From Topomyia yanbarensis (lineage: Eukaryota; Arthropoda; Insecta; Diptera; Culicidae): a stretch of 64,000 nucleotides of DNA. The DNA lies in NCBI RefSeq assembly GCF_030247195.1, contig NC_080672.1, positions 70,101,771 through 70,165,770 of the forward strand, in the 5' to 3' direction. The position numbers were made by a program, and so were the translations under genes. Below, in pieces: positions 1 to 12,479 of the stretch (the stretch's first letter is position 1; the number at the start of each line of letters is the position of its first letter). The notes beneath the pieces were generated by a model. The model saw only the letters and a program-made list of their open reading frames with translations. It searched no databases and was not told the origin of the DNA.

Positions 1-3000
1 TATGATGTACTACTCCCAAGTATCATACTATTAATTCAATATGCAATATAAACAGGCTTTCATCAATCACGGGAAACTCACGGGCGGTCAACTAAGCCAA
101 GCTAAGCTCGAAGTCACGTACACGCGACGAACACGTTAACATACAAATGCTTGAGCTCTTCGCGATCATCCACGAAACCTAGGGCTAAGTTGTTTACTTT
201 TAGTAAACTATCAATTATTCCTGCTAAATTTGCACTCTGGACAACTGCACTGTGCAGCGCCTGTCAGTTCTTTTGTGTTATTTCCGGTTTTCGTCCAGGT
301 CCTTACTTGCGGTACACTATCATCCGTTCCTGGAACCTTTCGGAGGATCCTTGAGACGATTGAATGACAGTTGCTTGGGCGAGATGCGACGACACAAAAA
401 TTTTCATGGGTGTGAAAAAAATCCTTTCGCGAACGGTTTCCTGATTTTTTCCCATCTTAACCAACATCTCACTGACAATTGAAAAACTTTGTGGATGTAA
501 GCAACATACTTCAAATAGAAACTGGGTAAAATTGGGTTCATTTCGGTCAAGTATGAAAAGAGTTGCGCAAGTTTTAAAGTGTCGCAATAATTATAGACTT
601 TTCCTTTAGTTGCTCCCACACAACGAAATAAAAGCATTGAACAACCCAAATGAGTAATAGTGATTGTTATAATCTCAAACTCTCCCCCCGAGGTCGCAAA
701 CAAGTTGTTTTTGGTCCGTTAAATTTGGATTATAATACCATTTGTATTGTTTTGCCGCTCAAAACGGATATTTTTAATGTTTGCAAAGTTTTTGATCTTC
801 GCTAAATTTTAAAATAAGACATCCTAATGAACAGGTCGATTCTATAATGTGGCAAACATGGCAGATAGTACCTAAGTCATTTAAACATGACCGGGAGCTA
901 TAGCGAAATGGGAAAACTCACTCTCTTCTAGCATCTGAACCATACACTAAAAATAAAAATAAGTATATTCACGATTCGCGTGCGAGCAATGAAGAATATG
1001 GGAACATGCGAATGGCCACACGCTTACAAAAAAACGTCAACATACAAAAATGCGTAGTACTGCTGCTATCTACGTAGAACTGCTACCAAGTAAATCATAA
1101 AATATTAAATTATTATTGAAAAATATTTTATTATTACGAAATATTGAGCACTCCGATCCGATTCATTTTGAATGATGAACCTATTTACAATCAAGCAATC
1201 CTGATGCAATCGACACAACACGCCTAAGACCATCGTTTTCTAAAATACCTACACCGACGATCGTAACATAGCTTATCATCGTAGGGCGAGAAACTTGCAT
1301 GTGCAAACAAAGAACACAACGCTCCCCCCGACTCCATCCAACATTCTGCCCCTTTGTCCCACACAGCTCCTCACGCCACCGCGAGCCTGCATTCGAAAGG
1401 AAGACCCGTTCTGCTTCCTCCTTGTAGACAACCAGCAGCCCCATCTTTAGGTGCATGTGTGTTATTGTGAGCAACAACTGCACAGCACATTATTTCATAC
1501 TGATTGGAATCGGCGAAAAAAAAATTGTGCTGCAACTCACACGCTCGATAGAACCGTTCAACGTTGCATGAAGGCCAATCAGCGTCTGTGAGTGAGGGTC
1601 TCCTGGATCTACAATCCCCCCTCCCCTAAGAGAGTTGAAGATATATATGTATTGTCTGTCTATCGTTTTGCTGCAGGTCCCAGGTGTCTCCACTTGCGAA
1701 AGATGCGCTTCTGGTATTTCTCTGCCGTTTCTATGAATAGGTATGGTATGTTTCACAACCAGTGTACGGTGGAGTTTAGCCTGATGGGAATGCAAGGGGG
1801 ATTTGTGCAAATGAAACCTTGACAGTGTACTGCTGCGCAACGACAACGCACACTGTTTTGACTGAGAAGTCCCTGGTGGAGTCGGGAGTTTTGCGCTTGC
1901 TGAATGCCACGGGTTTTATGTAATCGTTGACGTAGTAGCGTGATGTGCCCATCTCCACCCTATTGGGGTGGGTGCCACACTATTCGGTGTGTAATCGATG
2001 GTCAGTGTTGTTGCTTAAAATTTTTAAAACAATGGTGTTTGAGTGATACGAAAGTGTGAATCCATATCACTTTGCATAGACGCGTAGACTAACGCATAAA
2101 CTAAATTTGACGGATGCTGCTCTCAGCATTGAATTTCATTCGATAGAATGACAATAGGAGTATGGTGAAAATGAGCGTATCACCCCGTATGGTATTGAAG
2201 AGCGTAATGTGATTTATTAATGTTGCTCAATCGTAGAAACGTGCCAATGTTGTGCGTTCAAACAAGCAGCAAGTAATCAGCAGGAATGAAGCCTTTCCTT
2301 ATCTGAAAAACAACCTGAAACTCCAATTTTAGGATAATTGAACATGACGCAATACTAGCCTCAAACAAGGAGTGAATCAAGTTGTGCGCTGCACCACTCA
2401 ACCGGCCTACTTCAACCGCGCCCCTTTATCAGCGCGTATTTCTACGGTGGCTCGTCATCAGTGCTCTCTCGGTGATTAGATTTCCTTCTTTTATATTTTA
2501 TTCTAAATATGTATTGTCATTTTTGTAATATATTTCCAATGTGTACATAAAGATGATTCGGTATTGCATTAAAAAAATACAAAGCGATGCATTTTAGTGA
2601 ATTTATTTTGTTGTCCGTCATTTCGGTTAGGTGTTCCCTAGGGTCGCATTTTTTCTAGTTTGGCAAGATCTACTTTTTTGCAACTATGTTTATGTGAATC
2701 ATAATATCATTCTGAATAATTCTACCGAAGACATCAAGTTTCTGGGTTGAACATGTTGTGAGAGAAACAGATTTGAAATGGTGGTATTAGTGGTTCAATT
2801 ACAGGATCAACAGAAAAAACTAACCTTCCGAAAGGCGCTCTAATTTTTTTTATCGCGAAAGGTCACGTAGAGTACAAAGTAAACATATTATGTTCATCGA
2901 ATATAGCCGCGTGGAGTCCGATTTTCAATAGGTAAATATTATATTGTTTTTTATTGTTCTAATTTATTTAACACGGTTCAATGCATTAGCACAGCTGAGT

Positions 3001-3050
3001 CGTGGATTTTTCGTATTTTTGTAAATTGCAAAAATTAAAAAATAACTAAG
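1..3050. other. Intergenic DNA, no recognised gene
   Basis: About 3 kb without a protein or repeat I can name. A GC-richer stretch at roughly 1300-1960 carries short open frames on the minus strand, but none shows a recognisable domain, signal peptide or splice context. The rest is AT-rich. A short block near 920-960 resembles sequence near 48450-48480, so part of this stretch may be an old interspersed repeat. Confidence 0.4.
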
Positions 3051-3059
3051 TTACTGCCT

Positions 3060-3850
3060 GTCCGTCGGGTCTTGTTGACGCAGCTTGCTGCTGCGTGTTG
3101 AGATCTTTTCTTTTGGCGGTGATGAACTAGTTGCGTTATCTCTCTGCAACTGGGGGTTCAGTCTGTCTGCCTTTACTCGTGTAGTCGTTCACGTTCATGT
3201 CGTCATCAATACTCCTTTCATGCTGTTCATTTTCGGAAGTTCTAGTTAGTTGCTTGTTCTTACGGGTCGCTATTGTAAATCCGTCTTCTTCGGCATTTGT
3301 TTCCTTCTTGATGGTGTTGGTTGTTGGTTTGGAGGCGTTTGATGCAATGGGTGTTTCTTCGCTTTTAGTTAAAGCAGTTGGTCTACTGGTACTACGCAAG
3401 ATTATTATTGGTTTAGTGTTTGTTACTGCCCGATCCGAAGTCGTTAGTTTAGCAACCGGTTGTGGTTTAGCATACAATGAATGTGAATCGGTCTTGCCTG
3501 TAACAGATGGAATTTCCTTAGCAGTCTCTGCCGAAGGTTTTTTGTGATGTAGCGGCTGATCGCAGAATTGGTACGAAGTAACCTGTCCTGGATACGTGAC
3601 CAATGTTCGCTGACTATATGTGACACCTTTGAATGTTTTGTTTTGGGTGGTCAGGTAGGAGGGAATTCTTACCACACCGCACACCGTTGCGAAGACCAGG
3701 GAAGAAGTTCCTCCAAGTACCTTCCCTAATGTTATCTACTTCTGCGTATATTAACATGATTTGTTTGGTAGCGGCGAGATAAGAACGCGGTTCCTGGTCA
3801 TATAGCATAATATCAATAGTGTCATTGTCTATGTATGTATGGGATGCTGT
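3060..3850 (-). pseudogene. LINE ORF1 (Gag-like) relic
   Basis: Two overlapping minus-strand frames (about 3850-3614, then 3684-3060) together read like the RNA-binding ORF1 protein of a mosquito non-LTR retrotransposon. An RRM-like N-terminal part contains EPRSYLAATKQIMLIYAEVD. It is followed by a segment with RTLVTYPGQ and CDQPLHHKK, where a CCHC zinc knuckle would normally begin but the later cysteine is lost. The C-terminal tail is polar and Lys/Thr-rich and ends at about 3060. The frame change near 3680 and the lost knuckle mark it as dead. The upstream end runs straight into a minisatellite. No EN or RT domain follows, so it is a 5' scrap of a larger element. Assignment to a particular clade is not possible from this piece. 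Confidence 0.42.
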
Positions 3851-4190
3851 ATAAAATGGAATTATATTGGAACGAGCTAACGGGTAGACGCCAAATATCG
3901 AAGCCTTTGAAAAGCAAAATGGTGACTTCCGGGTTAGTAGACTTCTCAAAAACTATAAATATGGGTATTTTTTGAAATGACCAAATATCAATCTCCTGGG
4001 GACATTTTGAATACCAAGATTTAGTGGTTTAGTGAAATTCTGTATAACCCGTTCAATGTGGGTATTTTTGGAACGGGTTTGATGAGTAGATGCCAAATAT
4101 CGATATCTAAAAGCAATTTCAAACCAAGACGGGATTCTCTAAAATCCGATCAATATGGATATGTTCAAACTGGGCTTGACGAGTAAACGC
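3850..4190. repeat. Roughly 100-bp minisatellite, about 3-4 degenerate units
   Basis: Variants of 'gggtatttttggaacgggtt' followed by 'gagtagatgccaaatatc' recur at about 3868, 3963, 4069 and 4165, giving a period near 100 bp. Units have diverged strongly. The array abuts the ORF1 relic on one side and a MITE on the other. Confidence 0.55.
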
Positions 4191-4194
4191 AAAA

Positions 4195-4775
4195 TCATTG
4201 CAGTTGTGCTACTTTACGACAAACGCCATTTTGTAGTAAACTGAGTTGGATATGCCTGATAAATCTTTACAAGACGGCGTTTTCAGAATTTTGAAATTCT
4301 GCTTGGTTACTGAAATATAGCGCGAAACGTGATGAGAAATTGTGAGTTTTTTGTTTCAAATCACTATATCTTGAAATTGGTTCAAGTTATAATAGTTTTA
4401 ATGTTTTTATGTGTAAAAATGTTGAACGATTTCTTTGAGAATGCATCTCACCGATTGTTTCTAGACCAAACACAGCCAATAAATGGATAAAAGTTACTAA
4501 TTGACGCTTAATTCTCATAGAAAATATTTCAGGCACAATTTTGACACGTCATATAATTTATGTCATCAATACACACTTATGACGCGTGTGAGTGCGACTT
4601 TTGTTTACATTTTTAGCAAAAACTCTCAATATAGTCATCTTCGTAATATTTGATTGATTAATACAGAATAGATAGAAGCATCAAATGTCTTCTCTGAATT
4701 GTCTGTACCATTTATAAGTTTAAACATTAGTCAACGTCATGATCGTTTTTCTCGAAATGTGCTAAATGGTGCCTG
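4195..4775 (-). mobile_element. MITE-A copy, inverted, lacking one tip
   Basis: It matches the complete copy at 51643-52414 in reverse orientation. It starts with the subterminal block GTTGTGCTACTTTACGACA next to AACGCCATTTTG and ends near AAATGTGCTAAATGGTGCC, where the outermost repeat is missing. The central part is strongly diverged, so it is probably an old copy. No coding capacity is visible. Confidence 0.6.
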
Positions 4776-5165
4776 GAAGGATTCGAATGTGTATCTTCGT
4801 CGCGAGCGGTTGGCTCTCGTAGAGCTCCCTTCGAGTCGGTTAATTTTCGTCATATTCGGCACAGTTTACTGCCTCCCGGTTATCGAAAGTGTGAATAACG
4901 GTGCAGTTTAACGATTATACAAAGTGAAGTGGCTTATAAAAGCATTTTTCTGCATATTTTCGTCCGAAGCGAGTGGTGACAGTTTGTGAAAATCGAATTC
5001 CGGCAATTGAAAAATAAATCTTTTCCTTACATTACGGGCCGTCGATTCCCGATGCAATGACAATAAAAGTGTACAGAAAACATCTAGAAACACAGTGTAC
5101 ATTCTAAAAATAGTGAAAAATGTTTATTCATAGAAAAAAATTGGCATATTCAAATAATTGGCGTT

Positions 5166-5560
5166 TCACCAGCGACTAGCGACCAGGCATGGCAAAAGCA
5201 CCGAACGGTGCTGTACGGTGGGCACATCTACCAATAAACACGCCACCAAGAGGATTGAAGTTGGCACGCCGTACCGGTGCTCAACAGCAGACACCGGTCG
5301 CCGATACCAAGGCACCGGTGTCGGTGCCAGCGCATGATATTTAACCACCGTGCTCGTTGCTTCGACAAAGCACCGACCCGAGTGTTTCTGACTTCGGTAG
5401 GCACCGTAACCGAGGTGCATCTTACATCGGCAGGCACCGCAACCGAGGTGTTTCTGACATCGGCAGGCACCGTACCGAGTGTTTTTAAATTCGTAAAACA
5501 CGGCAGCTTATATTTCGGTAGCGATTATCGCCGCGCTATTGCTGTCGCTTGGTAAGTGGC
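5166..5560. mobile_element. GGTGC/CACCG-rich repeat element, copy 1
   Basis: This GC-rich block is studded with short CACCG/CGGTG inverted motifs and begins with 'caccagcgactagcgaccaggcatg'-like sequence. A diverged relative lies at 10250-10600 in opposite orientation and ends with a similar 'catgcctgctagcgac' tip. It contains three tandem units of 32-33 bp at about 5379-5487, each holding 'cggcaggcaccg'. The overlapping open frames on both strands are consequences of the repeat. It is probably a non-autonomous element; the family is unknown. Confidence 0.45.
5379..5487. repeat. 32-33-bp minisatellite, three units
   Basis: Three consecutive units share the pattern 'cgaggtgtttctgacatcgg' followed by 'caggcaccgt', differing at a few bases. 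It lies inside the GGTGC-rich element. Confidence 0.7.
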
Positions 5561-8500
5561 TCAAAGCAATTTGGTGCGTTCATATGCATGAACGAGCTTG
5601 GTACTTTATGAAGAATCTGTAATGCATCATACAGTAAGGAAGGATTAAGTAGGTATGCAAGTAGGAATTATAAATAGATGAATGAATGGATTTAAATTGG
5701 CGTTGGTACTGGAGTCGAATTGTACATCTTAGCCAACACTTACATCAAACAACCTCAGTCCGAGTATTACGTTTGAAGACCATAACTGATCTTTATTCAG
5801 TATCAAAATTAAAAAGATTCTTCTGCACTTCGAAATTTAAATATCGTCCGGTCATTTGTATTCTTTAAAAATAAGAGAAAATTCTCTTCCAAAAACTAAA
5901 AAAAAATAATATTGAGACTAACTATTTAACGATTAATAGCGATTGGATTGTAACCTCCACATTTGTATTACTAAAAGTATCATTGAAAGACTAAAGTGTC
6001 AAAGTTTTCCGCTACTTAGTACTAAATAGCTCAGTTTGAAAATTTTATTCAGGTATGGATACGCCTAAATTGAATTGAAAAGCAAATAGGAATGCGTGAT
6101 AGAAAAAATGTTGATTTTAAATATTTTCATTCGGTCAACACCTTTCATATGTTTTGCATAATTTTAAGACTTTTGACTCCAAATTGTTAAAATTATTATT
6201 ACCGTTGCTAAATTTACATTAACAGAGGAAGTCAGAAGTGTTGCAAGTTCCCAGTTTGACGGTTGTTTTTTAGTATCCTGTAAAGTATTCAGCTTTAGTC
6301 ATAACTTCAAAAACAAATTATGTTTCCAGCAATCAGTCTGGAAAGTGAATATGTTACTGATTGAGAAAACATTTTAGTTTTTAACTCTAGGTAGAAAGAT
6401 CAATATTTAAAATCTGTGGAAATTCTCTTTGGTTTCCGCATAGGTAAAATCAAACATGAAATTGTAGTATTTTAGTAAAATTTCTAAAGTTGCGGCTTCA
6501 GCTACCATCAAATGATTTCATGAGTGCCGTGTATGAATTAAACAAAAACTTTAGGACCAATATTTTCAGTATACCTTTCGGGCAAATGGTAGTGGGTCCA
6601 ACTAGTTTGTATTGCAATTTTTAGATCTTGGTTTTTGCTCAATACAAATCATCCTATTTTGTCATTCTAATAAATTCAATCAAATACACCGTTATTTGTC
6701 AAAATTTACAGTAAAAGTAAAAAGAAACAACTTATCATATGATAATACGCAAGCGAATAAAGTCAAGTATCATTTCTTAAGAACGTTGTTCACATCTTAT
6801 AGATGCAAAGTATGCACACATATTTTTTTTTGTTTTTCTGTGGAATAAGGGAAATTTATTCCAAATAATAAACAGGTCAGATTCGAATATCCGGGGATTT
6901 AAAAAATCTTACCCCGGGTAATCGAATCTAAAATAAAATATGTTTAATGTAAATGTATCAATTTGGCTCTATTCAATTTGTAAAATTCCAAGGTGTGATT
7001 TGTCTTTTCAGTTGCTTTTCATTTATATAATATATTGTAAACGGGTTCATGATATATTTCAGTTTTGTATAGCTATTTGTGCATGAATTCTCAAACAAAC
7101 TTAAGGTGTATTTAATGTATTACAGGTCGCATTATCCGGGAAATCATTTGCCTGTTATTCTATTTTCTAGTGCAAGTCAATTAATTTTTCAACTAATAAA
7201 AAAATAAAGTAAATTAATGAGCTTTTCGTTGGTGTTGTGGTGTTACATGCTTTAGCTAACTTCTCGACGTTTAAGTGAGAGGAGTCTCTTCCTGTGCATA
7301 GTGTTTACACAAAGCATAACTTCATTGACCAATATTGTACTGGATGGTCTGGTGGTCAATATGCTTTTAGTTTTCACTAACTTTCCAACTCATGTTTGCC
7401 ATCTCCGACGGACTATAAAAAGTTATGTCGATGATAGATGCCCGACCGTATCAGCAGAAATAATCGCATATCCTTACATCAATCACTGTTTCCAGTACAG
7501 TTATACTCTCTATGACTGGTAAGTCTACACACCCACTATACTGTGCAAAAATTAAAATCTCTTTAGACAAATAAAATGTTATGAATCTAAAATGCATGCA
7601 GAAATTAAATTTTGCCGATCAAATTGTAAAAACCCATTTGAAGCTGGCTTTTTATACCTTAAAGCAGAATAGATATAAAAAGGACAAGGTATCGGTTCAA
7701 TTATTAAAAATGCAGAATATAGCAAGACAAAAATCTAGTCTTCAGATTTCAAACTGCATCACTTCAGAATTGGTTTGGGTGATCACTTACCATCTTGTCA
7801 ACTAAATTTGTCTTTGTTTTATTGAGTTTACATGCGGAATAATGAATATAGCTTATATAGTATAATTATCGAAGAACTGATAAGGACTAGGACACTAGCT
7901 AGCGATATTCATGATAACGTAGATTTTTTCTAAATTAATGCTCTATAAGTCTATAGTACAGCGAACCAAACGGCACGTCAACACACGGACGCCGTTGGAT
8001 GTGACAGAAAAGTAATGAAGTCCGGCCAAAATTCATTTCTATGCATTGTGCTGTGTTAAAAGTTTTGTAATGGCACTGTTAATGACGTATAAAGCGGAAA
8101 TAAATCGTATGGGCGCACCTCGATTGTGCCCTAACGCCTTTACATACGATAACGTGTTTCAGGTAATTTTAAAAATTGAAGTTCTCTGCAGTAGGTAACT
8201 TGCTACAAATGATATGAACAATTCCAGTTCCATTAGAGTAAAGTAAAGCCTCCCTCCCTTTTAATGTATTTACATGTATTAGTTAGTATAAGTAGATTAA
8301 GTTGAGGAAATAAAGAGACAGTTGATGAAGAGTTTTAAACCGAAACTAAAATTGTTTAATATAACCAAATCACATTCATACATAATACAATACCAGGACG
8401 GGGTGCTTGGAATTAATATAAAATATTTGCGAAATATGATCACCTTATACATGACCTTGTTTTAGCGAAGGGCCACAATTTTATATGAGATTAGCTCCTC

Positions 8501-9200
8501 TGAAAATACGTTTTATTGACCGCAATGATAAAATTAGTACTGTAATTTGACATTCTAACTGAAATTAATTCTTTTTTCAAAACAACCTGGTAACCGGATA
8601 AACAGATTTTTTCAGTGTCTCCATTTTGTCAGCCTAAAAAGCACTATGAGGCAGTTCATCACTATTTTAGCTAAATATTGTAATAGAGTTTGCGACATGA
8701 AATGACTCAATACTTTATTATTACGACCAGCAATAGATAGAATGTCTAAAAATTGGTAACAAAGTTTCGTATAATAAAAATTATCCAAATACTGTGAAAT
8801 ACTTGTGATTGATTGATCGAAAATTCGAAACGTGTGCCCCAAATGGCGGCAATAGGAATAGATTCAAATTGAGCTAAGCACCATATGTGTGTTATCCGTA
8901 TAGATTGGGATTGTAAAAAAAATAAAAAGATGTTTATCGATGGTAAAGTTCATATCTTTTGCTTTCAATTAGATATACATTTGCAAGAAGATAAAGAAAT
9001 AGAATTTTCGTTGACAAGTCTTTCCAAGACGCAAAATTTAAAAAAATCCACCATCCGCGATCTATACTTGCATCGACTTTGGATATTTTATAAGTACATA
9101 TCTAACTAAAAATCAAACTGCCGTGATAATAGAAATATATTTGCTGTTCTCTTTTATTTCTTCGCACCGAAAAATCTTTTTTCTTTCTTTTTGTGCATAT
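5560..9200. other. AT-rich intergenic DNA
   Basis: No gene is recognised in 3.6 kb. Frames of 60-80 codons occur at the rate expected in AT-rich DNA and none shows a domain. One clear hairpin is present: 6879-6896 (AGATTCGAATATCCGGGG) pairs with 6912-6929 at 16 of 18 positions around a 15-base loop. Confidence 0.5.
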
Positions 9201-9204
9201 TCTA

Positions 9205-10243
9205 GGGGTACCAAATGGACTGAAAGCAAATTAAGGACATCCCTGCCAAATCTATTCGGAATTGGAGCCTGAATCAGTTGTTACTTGAGTTAGAATTATG
9301 AAAAAGTTGGGATTCTGGCTTATTTTCCAGCAGTTGAACTGGGACGTTGAATCTTGATCGAGACAAATTGGAATAGTGTAGTGCCAATATTGAACGAAGA
9401 TAACCACTTTGGCCAAACCTCATATCGAACTATCCAACAAATTTTGGTGACTTCTGAGTAAAAGAACTTTTGGTTGGAATGAGTCGCAGAGAGTATGCAT
9501 TAACAAAAACAATCGCTGGAAGTATTTGAAATTGCCAATTGAAATTGTTTCTCTTGGAACAAAGTTGATCTGAATAATTTAATATAGGCTTGACGACGTT
9601 TTTTTGATCCCACAAAAATTTGAAAAAAGGAGTAAATCACGAAATGTTTATTTGTCAATCGAAAGAACATTTTTTGCCATTTATTGTTTGAAAACAATTT
9701 CTTTTAAATGTTGACCATGTTGGCGCTTGAGGTAATCCATTCGACAGGTCCAATTTTTGATGACGGATTCGAGTATTTCAAGTCGTATCTGGCTAATTAG
9801 TCGAGTAATATTGGTTTCCAATGCTTGGGAATGTCACCGCCGCTATGTTTTCTTCAATACGTGTTGGATGTGGTCGATTTGTTCGCTAATCATCCAATAA
9901 CGAGAACTGCAACTTTTGCTCCTTGATTGTATGGCGAATAGTGGAGTCAGCTGGCCGATTATGTCGACCATATTATGGTCGGAGTGCACGAAACACATTT
10001 CTCACAGATCGCTGATTTTCGAAATATATTTGAATAATTTGAAAATGGTGAGCATACTGTGGTGGCAAACAATACTAAACTACAATAACATGACATGCCC
10101 TGTTAAAAACCATCATGTTGAACCTCCCTATATATGCCAAGGTTTGAGACTAAAAATAAGGACATTTGAAGTAAAATAAGGACGCTTTCCAAAAACCTCG
10201 GAAATAAGGATATGTTCTTTAAAATAAGGACGGTTGGTAACCC
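9205..10243 (-). mobile_element. IS630/mariner-type DNA transposon, internally deleted
   Basis: The element is bounded by TA on both sides (9203-9204 and 10244-10245). Its short terminal inverted repeats are GGGGTACCAA on the left and GGGTTACCAA when the right end is read inward. Inside the right end the octamer 'aataagga' recurs four times at 10155-10235, probably a subterminal repeat. The length (1039 bp) and TA duplication fit a mariner/IS630 element that has lost part of its transposase gene. Confidence 0.7.
9681..10060 (-). pseudogene. IS630-like transposase relic (HTH joined to C-terminus)
   Basis: On the minus strand the first part reads like a DUF4817-type helix-turn-helix: RSVRNVFRALRPYYGRHNRP, then STIRHTIKE and, after a stop, EENIAAVTF. 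It runs directly into a C-terminal tail, NITRLISQIRLEILESVIKN followed by WTCRMDYLKRQHGQHL, ending in a stop at 9681-9683. In this family those two parts are normally separated by the DDE catalytic domain, so the core has been deleted and the frame is disrupted. The deletion explains the short element. It is the same transposase type as the relic at 35650-36350, but with different terminal repeats. Confidence 0.62.
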
Positions 10244-10249
10244 TAGCAT

Positions 10250-10600
10250 ATGCTAGTGGGCTTAAACATTCTCGCTTTGATACGGGTGCAAAGTCAAAGA
10301 GTTTCCGAGGTGTTATCCGAAGTTGAAAGCGCTCGGCTCCGGTGCTTCAGAAATTTTAAAGCACCCGGCCCGAGTGTTTTCCGAAGCATCCAAGCACCGG
10401 ATCGAAAATTTAACGCCGCCACCGACACAGGTGCTTCGTTTATCGTGTATCGGTGCTTCGCATCGAGCACTGGCTTGCGGTGCTCATTTCAATACACTCG
10501 GTTGCGGTGGTAAAATGCAGCACGCGGTGCCGTGGCGTGTTTGGACATGCCTGCTAGCGACTACTAGGTGTCGCCCCAAAATTCTTCGCCCGAAAAATAG
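10250..10600. mobile_element. GGTGC/CACCG-rich repeat element, copy 2
   Basis: This diverged relative of 5166-5560 has the same dense GGTGC/GCACC motifs and a similar tip (catgcctgctagcgact). It begins only a few bases after the transposon at 9205-10243. The overlapping 87- and 102-codon frames are by-products of the repeat. Confidence 0.42.
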
Positions 10601-10639
10601 GTGGCAAACCAGCCGGTCGGTGCTCAGCTAATTTCGTCC

Positions 10640-11690
10640 GCGTCCCTTGTCACCAATTTTTTATTGGGTTTTTCATCGGCGGTGCTATCTTTGAAAATGA
10701 GCCGCTTTGGATATTCAACTTTTTTTTTGCTTTCTTATTTTATTGCAAATGCGTAGAGATTTTGATTCTTTTATATTCGGGATTGCAGAAATTTTGTCGC
10801 ATGTAAATTTTGGGTGTTCGTTGATATGATGGCACTGTAGGGAAACACGTATCCGCCAGTAGGCCAACTTTTCTTTGGACTGAGCAAACTCTGATTTGAC
10901 TGGTATCGTAGATCGCGTGTCAATACGTACTGAAAATTCGCCGTGTTTGTTTTAATGAATCTAATTTCAAGTTCCGTTATTGGTAACAAGCCCGAGCATC
11001 AGGTTAAAGATCCTCTGTATTCCCTTTCAATCCGATATGGAAAATAGGAAATACTTTCGTTGATTTATAACATCTCGAGCTATCATAACTCTTTATCTGT
11101 ATAACGTGTTATCACTCGGTAGTTTGTAACCCAAAAATATATCGTAGAGAAGGAATAGTGAAATTAGTCTAAATAATGTCGCAATAAATAGTGATCCGGC
11201 CCATTACGCAGATAAGATTAGCTTTTCTAGGCAATACTCCCACGGTCGGCTGTGTGGAGTTGAAATTGCTTTTGTTTCGAAAACATAGGATACTCTCGGC
11301 AGCCGGCTACCCAGAGTTTAAAAAGAACCAAAAACTAAACAAGATCTTCGTTTTCGAGCGATCGTGCACTCGAACACTAACTAAACTACTACCTAATAAA
11401 CTATGCTTTACGGGTCGCATCGCTTGCTTGGAGCGAATCCTAGACCCTATTCCCTTCCAAACCACCAACTTCGCGACACCTATGGAAGAGTTTGATGAAT
11501 CGTCATCCTTCCGTTAAGTAGGTGGAGCAACCCGTGAACGATGGAGATGGGGGCGGCAGGCAATGATCGCTATCATGCTGTTGATGTCTTAATATGAGTC
11601 GGATTGGTATGAATTCCTACTTACCTAGGCAACTCTTATTAGATAATCAGCAGTCAAACATAATGAAGTCAGTGTGCATTCGCCAAAATC
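10640..11690. other. Intergenic DNA with a fragment related to the 700-bp repeat
   Basis: No gene is recognised. Around 11295-11320 the sequence 'ctcggcagccggctaccc' matches a conserved block inside the 700-bp repeats at 12080 and 19182, so part of this stretch is probably a diverged copy or an extension of that repeat. The 108-codon frame at 11191-11517 has no recognisable domain. Confidence 0.4.
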
Positions 11691-11699
11691 CTCTGCACA

Positions 11700-12402
11700 A
11701 CGCAACGCAACAACGGAAATAACTCAGTTTGCATTCCTGTTTTCACACTTCTTAATAAAGTTTAATATTAATAAAAGCCCGTCTTACTACGAAATCATTA
11801 TACATGTGCAATTCCAACTATCTACAAAAATAGTACTCGACACAAGAAAAAAATAAAGACGCAGGCAAATACCTTCTGTATATTTGTAGATTTCGCATTT
11901 TATTCAAACGATCGCTGGGTAAAATTAGCACCGACACGATAGAAAGCACGAAAAATTTATCGCGTGATTGAATATTATTAAAAAAATAAGCAGTGTTCCT
12001 TATATCCGGTTATCCGGAGATCAAGTTGCTTATTTTGCTAATCGCGTTAATGCAACAAATGATAAATTTCCCTAATTCTAGGCAGCCGGCTGCCCAGAGA
12101 AATTATTACATGATAACGCTATTGGCACTCTTACTAACAACTCTCCCCTTCCCGTGATACATGTGGAGATGCAGAGGATTCTCTAGTAGCAACATGTATC
12201 GGACTAACATTCTTTCTTTTCCCAGAAGATCTGCATTCGGACGTTGCCGGTGTCGGTATTGATCAGCATGCAGGGATCAATATAGATTGTACAATGTGGC
12301 TCATCATGTTATTCCCAAGCATGTTGTTCCAATGAACATTTTGCAACCTAATTTGGTTCTGGTCAATGACGGAGTAGCAATTACGGGCGATCTCTTATGC
12401 AT
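11700..12402 (+). repeat. 700-bp interspersed repeat, copy 1
   Basis: Roughly collinear with 18826-19488: both contain 'ggaaataactcagttt', 'attatacatgtgcaattcca', 'ggcagccggctgcccagag' and 'catgtatcggactaacatt' in the same order. No protein is encoded. The copies are about 75-80 percent alike by eye. A short piece of the same family is visible near 51140-51300. The nature of the repeat is unknown. Confidence 0.65.
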
Positions 12403-12450
12403 AAATGTGCTAAATGGTGCCTGTAAGATAGTACAACAAGGACGAAATAG
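12403..12450 (-). mobile_element. Solo terminal fragment of MITE-A
   Basis: The block 'aaatgtgctaaatggtgcc' followed by 'tgtaagatagtacaacaagg' matches the inverted outer end of MITE-A (51643-51692) with a four-base gap. Only the tip is present, joined to the end of the 700-bp repeat. Confidence 0.5.
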
Positions 12451-12479
12451 TTTGAGACTAGTTAAAACCAAGATTTAAA

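Noticed and set aside
5379..5487. Regularly spaced 32-33-bp units considered as a CRISPR-like array
   Set aside because: Units are contiguous without spacers and lie in insect DNA; it is a minisatellite.
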